Shown here one piece after another: positions 12,701 through 25,000 of a stretch of 64,000 bases of DNA. The notes below the pieces were generated by a model. It was not told the origin of the DNA. It did not search any database and worked only from the letters and a program-made list of their open reading frames with translations. Numbering within the stretch: position 1 is the first letter of the stretch; each line of letters starts with the position of its first letter. The DNA comes from Monilinia fructicola. Lineage: Eukaryota; Ascomycota; Leotiomycetes; Helotiales; Sclerotiniaceae. A program made the position numbers and the translations under genes. The stretch covers positions 62,001-126,000 of the forward strand of contig VICG01000012.1 of NCBI GenBank assembly GCA_008692225.1, given 5' to 3'.

Positions 12701-13587
12701 TACAAAGCCCCGCTCAAGTCGAGCAGAGAGTCTTCCGTCGGTACCTCATCTACCAGCTATTAACCAGGTCTCAGCTCGCCAACAGTTTATAAATCAAGAA
12801 ATCCCAACTAGTAGTACCAATCATGTCCTTCCTTCATATCTTCATGATGCAAAGAGCAATACACCATGTGGGATACGACTCTCGGCAGAAAAGCGAGCGG
12901 GGTTCCTTGTCTTAGTTGTTGAAGATAAGTAAGTTGGATATATCACCAACCATCATATTCTCCGCATTCTTAATTATAAAATATAGTGCAATTAATCAAA
13001 CTATCGCATTAAAAACCATTCAAAACTTAGGCTTTCAAGCAACCGCTGTTTGGAATGGACAAGAAGCATTAAATTACTTGAGTAACCCTGGGTCATCCAG
13101 ACCTAAACCAGATATTATCTTAATGGATGTGCAGATGCCGATTATGGATGGTTATGAAGCGACGAGAATTCTGAGAACAAACAAGGAGTTTGAAAGGGAT
13201 TCGAGTCATAATATGGAGCTTCCAGGAGTTACGAGGAACTTGTCCAGCTCGCGATGTGCGGATGACAGCATGCCAGATTTGAAGAGCCCTAGTAATGGGA
13301 CAAAACACAAGGTGATCAACTCTCAGAGAAAAGGCAAAGTAAGAGACATCCCCATAGTAGCCATGACAGCTAGTGCGATTCAAGGAGATCAAGAAAAGTG
13401 TCTTGAGGCGGGTATGGATGGGTATCTGAGCAAACCTGTTGAGAAAGGAAGATTGGAGGAAACCTTGGTATATTGGGCGCAAAAAGTAATGAATAATCGA
13501 GAACTTGAAGATTCAGGTGTTACTGACTCTGAAGGTAGACATGTTAAAACTGATTCTGGTATTGTGTTGTTGGAGGATTTTACCTAG
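9781..13587 (+). CDS. Hybrid histidine kinase with PAS domains, HisKA, HATPase and receiver
   Basis: CDS is join(9781..10851, 10908..11391, 11459..11742, 11798..11827, 11890..12456, 12537..12928, 12987..13587), 1142 aa, all phases consistent. Order: N-terminal PAS-like region, a canonical PAS/PAC near residues 340-420 (WYEFTGLS..IHPED..RWMHTRACPLLDENGN), a further PAS-like segment, the H-box MSHEMRTP (phospho-acceptor His616), N-box NLLTNALKFTENG, G-boxes DTGIGIS and GGTGLGLTIS, then a receiver with VVEDN, phospho-acceptor DIILMDVQMP (Asp about 990) and the AMTAS..LSKP signature. Such kinases pass phosphate via Ypd1 to Skn7/Ssk1 regulators. No membrane segment is seen, so it is probably cytosolic. 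Exon 4 is only 30 bp, and the intron after it begins GC. The stimulus is unknown. Confidence 0.93.
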
Positions 13588-14368
13588 TTGCAGTATCTGG
13601 AATTCCTGGTCAACTGGTCTGAGAATCATAGACTATTCCAATGAACATGTGATGAAACTTCTGGTAGTGGATCTGACTACGAGTTTCACAGCTGCAATTG
13701 ATGGAGGATGTGGAATGGCTGTATCATCATAGCAATTGTTCTTATGGAAGAGGTCAGAGACTCTGTGATAAATTGTTCAATATGCCTAGAAATTCATCAA
13801 ATTCAGGTGCTCTGGGGAATTTTTTTTGGTTTATTGACCACAAGACTCGGTGTAATGAAGAAAGGGAGGGAGTAGAGGTTTCTCGATTTCTTGGACAAAA
13901 ATCATATAATCTTTATTATGATAGAAGAGAATGGCGATTAAAGTAATAACATATATATATGATATCGTATATCTTTGTTCTGGTCAATATACGAATCTGC
14001 TTGTAAGACATCACATTGCCATCTTTCAATATTTGCCCCTGAAATATTGATGGCACGTGTAATGAGTCATGTATGGCCCAAGCTAACCGAATAGTCACAA
14101 GGTGCATTACAAGGTGCAAGGCTGATGCATTAGCCGAATGCCCCTGCCGCTCTTCAAATACCCGCCAATCAAAGTTATCACCGATATCACCATACATACG
14201 CCATCTCAGTCTACAGAGTAGTATCTGAGACCTTCATCGAAGCTTTAAAGCTTCCATGCTTCAATCTTCCCCCAACCTCTCTCTCTCTCTTCTCCTTCAA
14301 ACAATCACAACATCTCACCGTCAATATCACAAATAGATCGTAGAAAAATATCTACGAATACCTTCATT
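13588..14368. other. Intergenic region upstream of aminopeptidase gene
   Basis: Kinase 3' end and aminopeptidase promoter. No gene supported. A CT-rich tract (about 14270-14300) lies about 70-100 bp before the aminopeptidase ATG, a common feature of fungal core promoters. Confidence 0.55.
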
Positions 14369-15949
14369 ATGTATCGTTCTACCCTATTCCTTGCCGCAGC
14401 TTCTTTAGCTACAGGTTCAATAATTCAACAGCCTTTAAAAGAACAAAGCTCCCAATCTCTTATCAATATCAAGACCAAGTCGTTGGTTAATTCTACTTCT
14501 CTTCAAAGCGATATAAAGACACACAATCTTCTCAAACGAGCCCATCAACTATATAAAATTGCAGAGGAAGGTGTACATGAATATAATCATCCCACAAGAG
14601 TTATTGGATCCCAAGGTATATCCCAATTGTTCCAATCCTCTCTGGTTTGTTTGATCGACTCACTGTTTGTAATAGGTCACACATCAACAATTGATTATAT
14701 CTACTCTTCCATCGCGTCCCTCGGTGACTACTATGACATCTCCAACCAAACATTCCCTGCAGTAGTGGGTAATGTCTTCGATTATCGACTTGTGCTTGGT
14801 GATATCGTCCCCAAGACAGCTATTCCCATGAGTCTCACACCTCCAACATACAAGAAGGATGCAGTTTTTGGTCCTTTAGTATTGGTCAATAACAATGGCT
14901 GTGATGAATCTGATTATCCAACCGAAGTTAAAGGCTCAATAGCTTTGATCCGTCGCGGAACTTGTCCATTTGGGGATAAATCTGCGAATGCTGGAAAAGC
15001 AGGCGCTATCGCTGCAGTAGTTTACAACAACGCTCATGGAGCTCTTGGAGGAACTTTGGGAACACCGAACGAAAATCATGTTGCCACTTTTGGCATATCA
15101 GACGATGAAGCTGCTCCGTATATCGAGAAGTTACAGAAAGGAGAGACCGTTGATGGATCTGCATATATTGATGCAGTAGTTCAGGCTATTAATACCACGA
15201 ACATCATTGCTCAGACGAGAGGAGGTGACCAGGATAACTGTGTGATGTTGGGAGGACATTCGGACAGTGTTGCGGAAGGCCCGGGCATCAATGACGACGG
15301 TTCTGGCACCTTGTCTCTGCTTGAGATTGCCACTCAATTGGCCAATTATACGGTCAACAACTGTGTTAGGTTCGCATGGTGGGCAGGTGAAGAAGAGGGC
15401 CTTCTCGGTTCTGACTATTACGTTTCACAACTTTCCGAGGAAGAGAATCTGAAGATTCGACTTTTCATGGATTACGACATGATGGCTTCTCCAAACTACG
15501 CATACCAAGTGTACAATGCTACTGATGCGGCCAATCCGTCAGGATCCGAAGCATTGAGAAACTTGTACACGGAGTGGTACAAATCTCATGATCTTAATTA
15601 CACATATATACCTTTTGATGGCCGAAGCGATTATGATGCCTTCATCAAGAACGGTATTCCAGGTGGTGGAATCGCAACTGGTGCTGAAGGTGTGAAGACT
15701 GTTGAGGAATCCGAAATGTTTGGTGGTAAAGCTGGTGACTGGTTTGATCCTTGTTATCATCAGCTTTGTGATGACATTGAAAATCTCGCTCTTGATGCTT
15801 GGTTAATAAATACCAAGCTTATTGCTCATTCTGTTGCTACTTATGCTATTTCTTTCGAGGGATTCCCAAAGAGAACTTTAGAAAGCATTAGTGCTGCTAA
15901 AACAAGTGTGCAAGAGACCAAATATCATGGTCCAGAGTTGGTTGTGTGA
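14369..15949 (+). CDS. lap2: Secreted M28 leucine aminopeptidase (LAP2-like) with PA domain
   Basis: CDS is join(14369..14615, 14676..15949), 506 aa. A signal peptide (MYRSTLFLAAASLATGS) is followed by a propeptide-like region, a PA insert (about 150-240, GPLVLVNNNGCDESDYP, IALIRRGTCPFGDKSANAGK) and the M28 catalytic core. Zinc and catalytic residues visible are His277 (GGHSDSV), Asp289 (NDDGSG), Glu321/322 (AGEEEGLLGS), Asp348/350 (MDYDMM) and His444 (CYHQLCDD). Such enzymes remove N-terminal residues, preferably leucine, from peptides outside the cell. The 60-bp intron (GTATAT..AATAG) has no stop and is a multiple of three, so retention would add 20 residues in frame; removing it restores the conserved GSQGHTSTIDY join. 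Confidence 0.92.
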   Translation: MYRSTLFLAAASLATGSIIQQPLKEQSSQSLINIKTKSLVNSTSLQSDIKTHNLLKRAHQLYKIAEEGVHEYNHPTRVIGSQGISQLFQSSLVCLIDSLFVIGHTSTIDYIYSSIASLGDYYDISNQTFPAVVGNVFDYRLVLGDIVPKTAIPMSLTPPTYKKDAVFGPLVLVNNNGCDESDYPTEVKGSIALIRRGTCPFGDKSANAGKAGAIAAVVYNNAHGALGGTLGTPNENHVATFGISDDEAAPYIEKLQKGETVDGSAYIDAVVQAINTTNIIAQTRGGDQDNCVMLGGHSDSVAEGPGINDDGSGTLSLLEIATQLANYTVNNCVRFAWWAGEEEGLLGSDYYVSQLSEEENLKIRLFMDYDMMASPNYAYQVYNATDAANPSGSEALRNLYTEWYKSHDLNYTYIPFDGRSDYDAFIKNGIPGGGIATGAEGVKTVEESEMFGGKAGDWFDPCYHQLCDDIENLALDAWLINTKLIAHSVATYAISFEGFPKRTLESISAAKTSVQETKYHGPELVV

Positions 15950-17976
15950 TGTATTTTTATACATTGTAAAGAAGATCAGGGGTGAGCGTATATATATGTA
16001 ATGTTTTCGAGTATACCTCACAAGTTTGTTAAGAACTTATGAAATTTAATTTAATCTAATGTTACTCTTTCGCACGATTTCTGTCTATCCTCATGCGAGT
16101 GATATCTTTTCTCTTGCAGAAGCACTGATAATTAAGATAACTTGTATCGATCGCAGCTGTTCTTTTGCACTCTGTAGATTCAGATTGAATCTCGTTGATA
16201 CAAAAATGGTAGTTGCGAGTATCTGAACAGTCATTAAAGCGCCGTTTCAAACTGGATATATCACCATCCTACCAGCGTTTGACTATCAAACAATTTCTGG
16301 TAAAGTTACTTAATCTCTAAAGGTCGATTGCAGTTTGAAATAGATGGAGCGTACAATGTTATCCGATCAGGTAGAATCAGCTCAATGGCCGACTACATAA
16401 ACAATACACCGAAACTTGGCGAAGAGTCTTGCTTCGAGCCGTTCACTTATTTTATCTTCTCTCTATCTCAACCAATCCTAATCTATTCATTATTTCCTGG
16501 GCGTCCTTTGTTTCTTCTAAATTTCCTTTAGAAACTATGGAAATTGTGTATTTTGAGCCGCATATAGGAGACCAAAAATACCTTCCCTTCGTCAATGATT
16601 AGCTCATACCTGGCTCGGCCCAGCTGGGATAAGATATCATCTGTATTGAACCCCCAAAACTCTGCTCCTTTAATGGGCCGCATTACATCTCGTTATTTCT
16701 GATCAAATAGGTACACCGAGAAATATCACGAGGTATAATTGATGATATGATAATCAATAAACATGCGAAGGGTGTTGATAGACTTCTCCCTTGTCTTTTC
16801 GTTCCTGAATTACCTCCTCATCTGTTTTAGGGTAGACAAATCCCATCTAGTCATAAATTAGGATGCAACTTCATTGTGCATGCTCATGGGCAAGCTTATG
16901 GGGCAAAGCTATAAATTATTTAGAAGAGATATACTTTACCTTTCTTTCTTCTCTCTGGAGTGCTGATGATAATCATATTTTTCTCCTTGTCGCGCAATGT
17001 ATCTCGACGAGATACATAATTAGAGAAAACGGCCAACGTCTATACTCAGAGATGACAATGATCAAAGCCGGACTTTTTAGTCAGGTTTTATTGCACGTTC
17101 CTTGAGAGATCGTTTTTTTCCAATGCTTTCTTCATTAAGATTAAAAACTTAAATTAGCATCTTGTTCTGTGATTTTTCGAGCATCTTATCGAAGGAAACC
17201 ACTTGGTCGTATTGACAGGTTGCCGGAGGATGAAACATCTGTCAACTGTTCATCATGGACGAATATATTCCATTGAATATAATATCATTGACACCATAAC
17301 TAAAAAAAAGTCATCATGCATAGTTGTCCCACCAAACACCAATAGAACTCACTCTTGGGTTTTGTCGCAACTAGCAGAGCACGACGGGAAGTCAGACACT
17401 TTGTTTCATGCTATTTCGCCGCACCTGTATTTTAATATTGGGGGTTGAAAATTTACGCGGACTTCTGGACGGATTCTTTCTGATTATACAGATATCGTCC
17501 TTATTGTGTGCGTGTGTGAGGAGAGTATATAGGATAGTACGGGTGATGAAGTGGGTAGCCAGTGGAATTGGAGGCTGATTTTTGGTTCATCATTGTGCAA
17601 GAGGCTATGGATAAATGGTTCCGGATATCATTTTTTATCGAAGTTTTCATAGGCCTAAGATGAATAACAAACTCGAGTCTGTCTCATCTTCTGACTCTGT
17701 CCAGAACTTACAGTATGATTTGTTCCCATATTGAAACGACCAACTTGATACACTCTGTTGATTCTTCATACGGTATCTCTTCCCATGGCCCAAGTCAAGT
17801 CTTCTTGCTACCATCCTTTCCAGACCCCTACTTGTTCTTGCATTCTCCTCGATAATTGTAAAGCAATGCAGATAAAAGCATATCTCATTGTCTTGACCCC
17901 CGATAAATATATTTATGGCCTTTTCGCCATATCCTAACTTTACCCCACCACATCACCAATATATCCGGACTGCAGC
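15950..17976. other. Intergenic region between convergent genes
   Basis: Two kilobases between the ends of the aminopeptidase and the esterase genes. Only short open frames without family features are present (for example 16062-16250, 16863-17105). I see no RNA gene or repeat here. Confidence 0.5.
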
Positions 17977-18921
17977 TCAAGCTGTGGTTCTCGAATAACA
18001 CGAAGTTCCTTGGCATTTCAAATCGAAATAATCTATCACCACACTCTCATTCGTAGGGATGTTGTGCGTAACGCCTGCGGCACTCGTAGCTCTGAACTTT
18101 GGACCGTAGTCCCACGTCGTCCAATCTGCATCTGGCCAGTTCAATCTCGTCTTCAAAGGAGTCGTAGATTGATCAAGCACAGCCGTCCACTGCTTGATTT
18201 CTTCCTCAAAGTTCTGAGGTGAAAGAGTCGTGTCATTTGTTCCATGCAATACCCACATCTTGGGCCTGAATCCGGTGTATCCCGGGTACGCTGCTTCAAC
18301 GATGCTCTTCCATTGTGCACCTGTCTTAATGATTTGGCCTGTTGCGCAATCGTTGGACCAGAGATCTACTGCACTGCTATTGGCTGCGAAACATCCTAAT
18401 GGAACACCGGCCCATGCGGATCCAGCAGCAAAGATATCAGGGTAAACGCCCAAAAGTACGTTGGTCATCATTGCCCCCGAGGATGTACCCATGGAAAATA
18501 CGCGATTAGCATCGGCTTTGTAGGTAGCGATCACGTATTTGACCATATTGACAATTGCCAAAGAATCACCACCAGCATTGTGAGTAAGTGATGTATTGGA
18601 TGACACGTCCCAACAATGATCGACCGTATGTGGAGAGCTGGGAAAAATCATTATATATCCGTAAGTGTCTGCAAGCGTTGCAAATTGTGTTCCAGCGAAA
18701 GCAGCTTCGGCACTACCTCCACACCAATGGGGATTAACAAAGATTGGTGGGTTCGGTGCAAGTTTGGTGGGAACATAGAGATACATTGTGACATTTGAAG
18801 GATTGTAGCCGAAATTGGAGACAACAGTCAGGTTATTGGCGGCTGCTGAAACTGCAGGTATTGCAAAAATAGTAGTTATGAGGGTGAGCTGAGCTCTACG
18901 AAATGTACTGAAGAATCCCAT
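17977..18921 (-). CDS. Secreted CE1-type esterase (acetyl xylan/feruloyl esterase, PHB depolymerase-like)
   Basis: Single exon, 314 aa. A signal peptide of about 27 residues ends near AVSAAA. The alpha/beta hydrolase core shows the nucleophile motif GTSSGAMM (Ser148), an Asp in LHGTND (Asp230) and a late His in VTHNIPT (His286). The oxyanion side is marked by VNPHWCGGS (about 63-70). This is the Esterase_PHB/CE1 layout of fungal enzymes that remove acetyl or feruloyl groups from xylan. There is no carbohydrate-binding module; the protein ends soon after the catalytic His with a CQGTSCYS tail that may be disulfide bonded. Substrate cannot be decided from sequence. Confidence 0.87.
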   Translation of the reverse strand: MGFFSTFRRAQLTLITTIFAIPAVSAAANNLTVVSNFGYNPSNVTMYLYVPTKLAPNPPIFVNPHWCGGSAEAAFAGTQFATLADTYGYIMIFPSSPHTVDHCWDVSSNTSLTHNAGGDSLAIVNMVKYVIATYKADANRVFSMGTSSGAMMTNVLLGVYPDIFAAGSAWAGVPLGCFAANSSAVDLWSNDCATGQIIKTGAQWKSIVEAAYPGYTGFRPKMWVLHGTNDTTLSPQNFEEEIKQWTAVLDQSTTPLKTRLNWPDADWTTWDYGPKFRATSAAGVTHNIPTNESVVIDYFDLKCQGTSCYSRTTA

Positions 18922-20308
18922 ACTGAGTTAAGCCTATAGAGAAAACCCAACGCAAAGACAAAAAGACATGTACGAAGGAGCGGGTGAACTGAATACATAT
19001 ATTCCTTGGTAAGTTGGTAAGTCGGTATGACAGAAAGATACAGGCTAAGATTTATTGTCACTTGGCAGTCTCTAGATTGGTGTTAAAGTTATCCTGCACA
19101 TAGAGTCCATAATTCCTTTGCTTCAACATTATTCCAATTGGAAGGGATACAAAGCAAACCATGTCGTATAAGATGAAAGTATCAAGGACCGAAATCAAAA
19201 AAAGTACGTTAACCAGCTGAATTTCCGGGTACTTAAGCACCCCGCAATTGATTATGCCGGGCTATTGAACCCTTTATCCGGCATGCATCACATGGCTACT
19301 AATCATGGCTCCTATGGCTATCATGGCTACTGTATTGAGTGGCATTAAGGTTACCCATGTTTTCCCCTTCCAGAAAAAGAATCCTTGATCAATAAGTAAG
19401 ACATCAATAAACTCAATTGAGTTTGAAGCCCAAAGGACCATGACTACTCGAGCGTAAGAATCATAATGTCTTCCTTCAAAATAACCGAGTCGAACGCATC
19501 GGTAGACGGGATTTTAGCTTGTTGATTCCTCAAACTCAAAAAAACTCTGCTGGTGGATGTAACAAGACTCATTTTACTCGAGTATGCCCCTTGAATTCAA
19601 TACTAGTGGAAAATAGAGGGCATTCGAAATGGATCCTGTGAAAGATGCATCAATACGGAGTATGCCTTGGGTACGGTTTATGGACAACAATCCATACAAA
19701 GTATATCCTTATCACTTGAACAACGAGATAATTTGACTTTGACAGATATTATTGATCGCCGCTCCTTCTCGTCTGGCGCATGATATTCCTATACAGAAGC
19801 TTTTCTAAACGGAACATCTTTTTCCTCCATCAAAACAAACAAGAAGAGCTGTTCGTAAGTAGGTAATATGTGTATGTGTGTGTGTGTTTTCGATCAGAAA
19901 ATAGAGTGATTGACTTTGGTGTTGGGTATTACTCGAGTATAGCTTCATAACATTGGATAATTACAGATGAATACTGTATGAAATCTGATGTTCTACTCGA
20001 GTACAAGGTTTGGGTGCTTTGCAGATTTCTACGCGACGATTAGACTAAGAATGGGATTCGGAGGTTAAAACTTAAAAGAAGATTACATTGACGCGCTAAC
20101 AAGAATACGTCAAGAGATCGGCGTAAATTTGATACTTCTTGAATTGCTGCAAACCCGGAAAACAGAAATGCTCATTGAGACGCCGAGCGGATTAATCTAT
20201 CAAGCTCTGTTCTATATGAAGTACTCATATGAAAAGAATTGAAACCTAGAAACACTCTCATTGTGGGATGGGAAGATCCCTCCTATAACAACAACCAACC
20301 ATCCTTTC
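18922..20308. other. Intergenic region rich in TACTCGAGTA palindromes
   Basis: Promoter side of the esterase and 3' side of the P450. No gene supported. Three perfect TACTCGAGTA decamers (19575-19584, 19930-19939, 19994-20003) and one TACGGAGTA (19654-19662) occur within 430 bp. A TG repeat is seen at about 19867-19885. Confidence 0.6.
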
Positions 20309-22056
20309 TTATTTACGGATGATAATTCGAATACCTTCACTTCCCTTTTTTGGATACGGAACAAATCTATCCGCCGCCATCTCAACATCCGTCTTGTCCG
20401 TTTTGTATAGCTCTAGCCAGCCTTCATCCCCTTTGTCTTCCTTGCATCCAAATTTGCGCCAAAGGGATCCAAGCATAAGATACAATTCTGCATATGCAAG
20501 TTGTATACCAAGGCATTGTCTTGAACCATGAGAAAATGTCATAAGATTACGCTTCAAGCGTGGATCTTCAATGAAGCGCTCAGGATCAAAGACGAGGGGG
20601 TTGTGAAATACTTTTGGGTTAAGGTGGACTAAAGGTGTCGCCATACTTACATCGGTCTGATTGAATTAGCGATCTGTATGCCCATGAGGCTGAACAACTT
20701 ACACCTGGAGGAATAAACCAAACCTTCTTTCCATCGTTGAATTTTAGAACCTCGTCGGGAGCATTTCTTGCTTTTCGACCACTAGTGCCCATCGATAGTC
20801 TAAAGCCTTCTTGAATCACGGCACTTAGGTAGGGAAGCTGTTCCATATCTTTGAGAGTCGGTTCAACAGAAGAATCGGGAAGGACCGTCTTTAGCTCGGC
20901 TCGAAGTTTGATTAGCACTTTGGGATTGGAAAGTAAATAAAAGGTTAATGCCTAGCAAAGTTGTCAGTCATTATTCAGCATCTTCCACTCCATCTGGTGT
21001 TACTCACACTCAAAGTCCAAGCAGTTGTTTCCGTCCCAGCAATTGATATATTTTGGGCCTCTTGAAGGAGTCTTAATCGACGTTTTTCGTAGTCGGAAAT
21101 CTTGCTATCAAAAATTTCATCAAATACCGTCTTGCCATCCTTTCCCTCTTGATGAGCCGCTCTAACTCTATCTATATTGGATAACAGCTCCTGCTGGAAT
21201 TAGTATATCTGATCAAGATTTAATCATCTATTTCCTTACCTGCTTGAATTCAACAAATTTATTGGCACCAGGATTCAAAGACCTGCGCAAAGTCTCAGGA
21301 ATCATGTTCATCATAGGTATGAACCATGAGAACTGCATTGCCAGTGGACCCATTTTATGAAATCCATCGATCTATTTCTAGTCAGTATTCAAGTAAACAA
21401 TGTCGTCATCACCTCCAGCTTACCATGTGAAAGAATGGGGCATTGAAATTGGGCGCTCCCAACCAATTCGAGTTAAAACCATACGCATATTCCGATATAA
21501 GGTCATTGGTAAAGGCGCCAAACATTGGCAAACAGTTGATAGGCTTCCCAGTATGTTGGAATTCCCGGAACCTCATGAATAACTTGTCCATGTTTGATTT
21601 CATCTGTGGTTCTAGCCTGCGAACCGAATCCTTGGTAAACATCTTAGACATTGCACTTCGTCTCATACGATGCAAATCATGGTCCACCGTTGAGCCAGCA
21701 GCTTCCGAAAACCCAAAAACCTGCATTAACCTTCGACATTTATTACGTCGGCGACCACCGGCTGGCATCAATTCTGGAACGAAAGATGGATCGTTGACAT
21801 GCAATTCGTCCGGTGTTACCCTCACAATGGGTCCATACTTTTCATGCATCTCCTTGACTTTGAAGACATATCTCCCCCGAAGGAAGAAATCATAATAGAA
21901 TTCGTACCATAGGGTCATACCAGCAAGCTTTGGACCTGGAAAGGATGCCAATGGATGGAAAGTGATTCGGTAGAGGTAGAGAAGGGCAATCCAGACGATG
22001 ATTAGAATACAAAGAGTCGCCCAAAGCCCATCTGTGAGGGTTTTCATGACATCCAT
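20309..22056 (-). CDS. Cytochrome P450 monooxygenase
   Basis: CDS is complement(join(20309..20656, 20703..20951, 21008..21190, 21240..21371, 21424..22056)), 514 aa, five exons with phases that agree. An N-terminal membrane anchor lies at about residues 10-28 (LWATLCILIIVWIALLYLY) before the proline-rich hinge FHPLASFPGPKLAG. The I-helix motif AGTETT is at 306-311, the K-helix EGFR at 364-367 and the heme loop FSHGSRQCLG at 440-449, with Cys447 as the iron ligand. It is an ER-bound oxygenase of the fungal secondary-metabolism type, resembling trichodiene oxygenase-like P450s. No biosynthetic partner gene lies beside it. The acceptor before exon 3 is a tandem CAGCAG, so residue 256 may be preceded by one extra Gln. 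Confidence 0.92.
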
Positions 22057-25000
22057 ATTTTTTATATATTAGTCAAACTGGGATTTGGGATAAACTTCAT
22101 GAAGGTATTTCTGCAGTAGGATAAATATCTCCTTTTCTTTTCCTTCAGATACTATAAGGCTCTTTTGCCGTTTTATTGTAGATAAAATGGGCTAAAGCTG
22201 TCTCTGTTTTGGAGGCCATGTCACCATCAATATCACCAGTGCTGTACAATTCAGATGGCCATATTAAGTCATACATCATACAGCGATGTTTAGAACATTA
22301 GGAAACATTGAAAAAGCCCTATCTCGTAATTTTGTCACGTTGAGTAACATGTCTCTTCGATAAGCTCAATGGACGCACATGGTGCCCTCGATCCTCGTGT
22401 CATATGAGCTTAGACATACCTAGCAAAGCTATGATTATCATTAGAAATTCCAAAGGCATAGTTCATCATACAGTTCTATTGAACTGGAAGTTATTTGGGG
22501 GGGTTTTATGCGGAGCATCAGTAACGGTGACGGACTGACAGAATATAGTTCGACATCTCTTGCATCCCCGATTGAAAGGTTGAACTCCAAAAGCACATTA
22601 TTCTACTGAAAGAGCAGTACGTATGTTGAGGTCTTCGACAAACTCATTAATTCATTGGATGATATGATAGCGTGGCTCAACAGTCTTATGCGATGGCCTG
22701 AAGCTCGCTTCTTTTTTCCTAACCACGGGGCTAGTCGAACTGCCTTTCCCCATAATTTTTTCTTTCGGAAACATTAAGACCAGTCATAGCCCTACTGCAA
22801 GCACTTATGTTGACTTGAAAGATTTGACTGAATTTATCCAAATACCTGTACATATCGATCCCGTCTCATGCATCACTCTTGCGGTTCATTGGAGTGTACG
22901 GATTGATGGAATGATGGAATCATGAGAAAGCAGAGCATAAACGTTCTGCAATAATCTTCTTGGACACTGTATCAACTTATTAAGATGAGTTGATACGAAT
23001 CAAGCAATGGTATTGTAAATTTAAAAAGAACTAATTGAACTTTGAATTCATAATGATCTTGAAATCTGGGGAGCATTTTATGTATCCCTCCACCATGGCC
23101 CGATACCAAAATATTTCTGGGAATGGAGGAAATAATCTTCCCATCAACACAGTGTAGTCAACTATTGTAGCGATCGAAATGGCCTCTTCTGGGTCTGGAG
23201 TGTATACTTAACTTGATTGAATCTATTCAAGGCTATTCATGCTGGAAAAGAAAGTGGATGGAGCTTAGATCTGGGATGGCTATGTACGAATATGTTGGAA
23301 AGATGCCAAATTTGGATAGCAAAAGTAATGGCAGTTTTCTCTATCAAATGAATTGAAGCACTCGCCGTCATCTTTTCATAGAGATATCTTGTATAACTTT
23401 ATCTGCAGATTTGCCCTGGATGAATTTATAGTGGCAATGTATTCATATCCGTGATACCTAAAGATGGCGGGATTAAGTATTGTGACTGAAGAGGACAAAC
23501 TATGCACTCAAAGTAACGTATACACTTTTTTCTGAGAGTATAATGCACGAGAAGGGGTACGAGGTTGCAGATAACAGTCATCTAGTGATAGATCACCTGC
23601 AAACCATCACCCGTAGAGTTTGTATTCCGTTTGTTTTTCCATCACTCCGGAATACCTTTCCTTCATTCAAATAGTTGCCACGCCACTTCCAATGGCCTTC
23701 CTACATGCGAGAATATCCACAAATCAATCTCATCTTGACGAATGTATTCTGGTAGAAGGACCATGTGTGACTGGGCTCAAATGAGAACGGATGTATCATG
23801 GCACAACATGACACTTCACCAATCACGAAAACTTAACCCCCAAGGGTCAAGGATATTCTGTACCTCCTCATGGCTACAATGTATGATCTTAAATTTTGAA
23901 TAAAGTGGCTCATAGTTTTGATGAAGTACCATTGACAGACGTTTGACAGATCCTGTCCAAGTGGGTGTTCGATTGAGGACCCAAAGGTCATTATCGTGAC
24001 TTGACGTTCCCACATCTCTGTCACATGTAACGACGTATCAATACTTGATAGCTAGGCTCGGTAGACACAGACCTTAGGTATAGGGAGGCTATAACTGGTG
24101 GATCCAGATGTGCGAGGAGTAAGTCGTTCAAGACATGTTAGGTAAACTTCAAAGCCATCGTACAGGGTATTGTCTAACGATGATTTAGACATGAGATCCC
24201 ACCCTACTCAAGTACAAAGTTTCCTGTTGATTATTTTGCCAACAAATTGTGGTTCCCTTTGATATACACTCGATATTCTTGATCCTCAGCCTGGGATCTT
24301 TTTTTCTCATGCCCATCATAGATACTTCCTGGCCATCCTGAAGCCTAATCGCACGATCTTGTCATATGCTTCGTGTATTTGCCCAGCCTGTGTGCCGACA
24401 AAACGAGGAGATTGTGGACTCCATCTTCGTTGCAGGAACTCGCTATGTGTTGATATTGGTTATTCCGAGATGACCGACCTTGACTTGTGACTTGTCGAAC
24501 ATAGTATATTGAGGACGGATTTCTTTTTTGAGTCAAATTTTGGGAAAATCCCAAGTACAACACTGTGCTTCCATTCTGTGCTCTTCAGCTGGGAGATGAT
24601 ATGGGATTTGATTTATCCGAGAAAGGGGCTCATAAGTTCATGTTTTCAACCTTCATGGCAATTTCTATAGAAATACCAGATTCTGCTTGTTCAATCTCTC
24701 CGTGAAACTTATGTGATTGAAATGGTTCCTACATACCAAAGTTGTACCACTGCTTCGAACTTTTGAATATTTCCGCTTCGTCGAGCAACCCATAACTCGC
24801 ACAATGAATTCAGCCTATGCTGGACTCGAAGTGAACTTGCTGATCACATCTCCGCGTCTTCTTGATATTTGTGAAGCTTTGGAGGGTTGTAAAACTCGTT
24901 CTCTTTCGAAATAACTACTTTCAAATATTTTTGTCATCTTGTCTTTCGTCGCAATCATGCAATTTAGAGCTGCCTGTCGCTATTTTAATTTACTGTTCCT

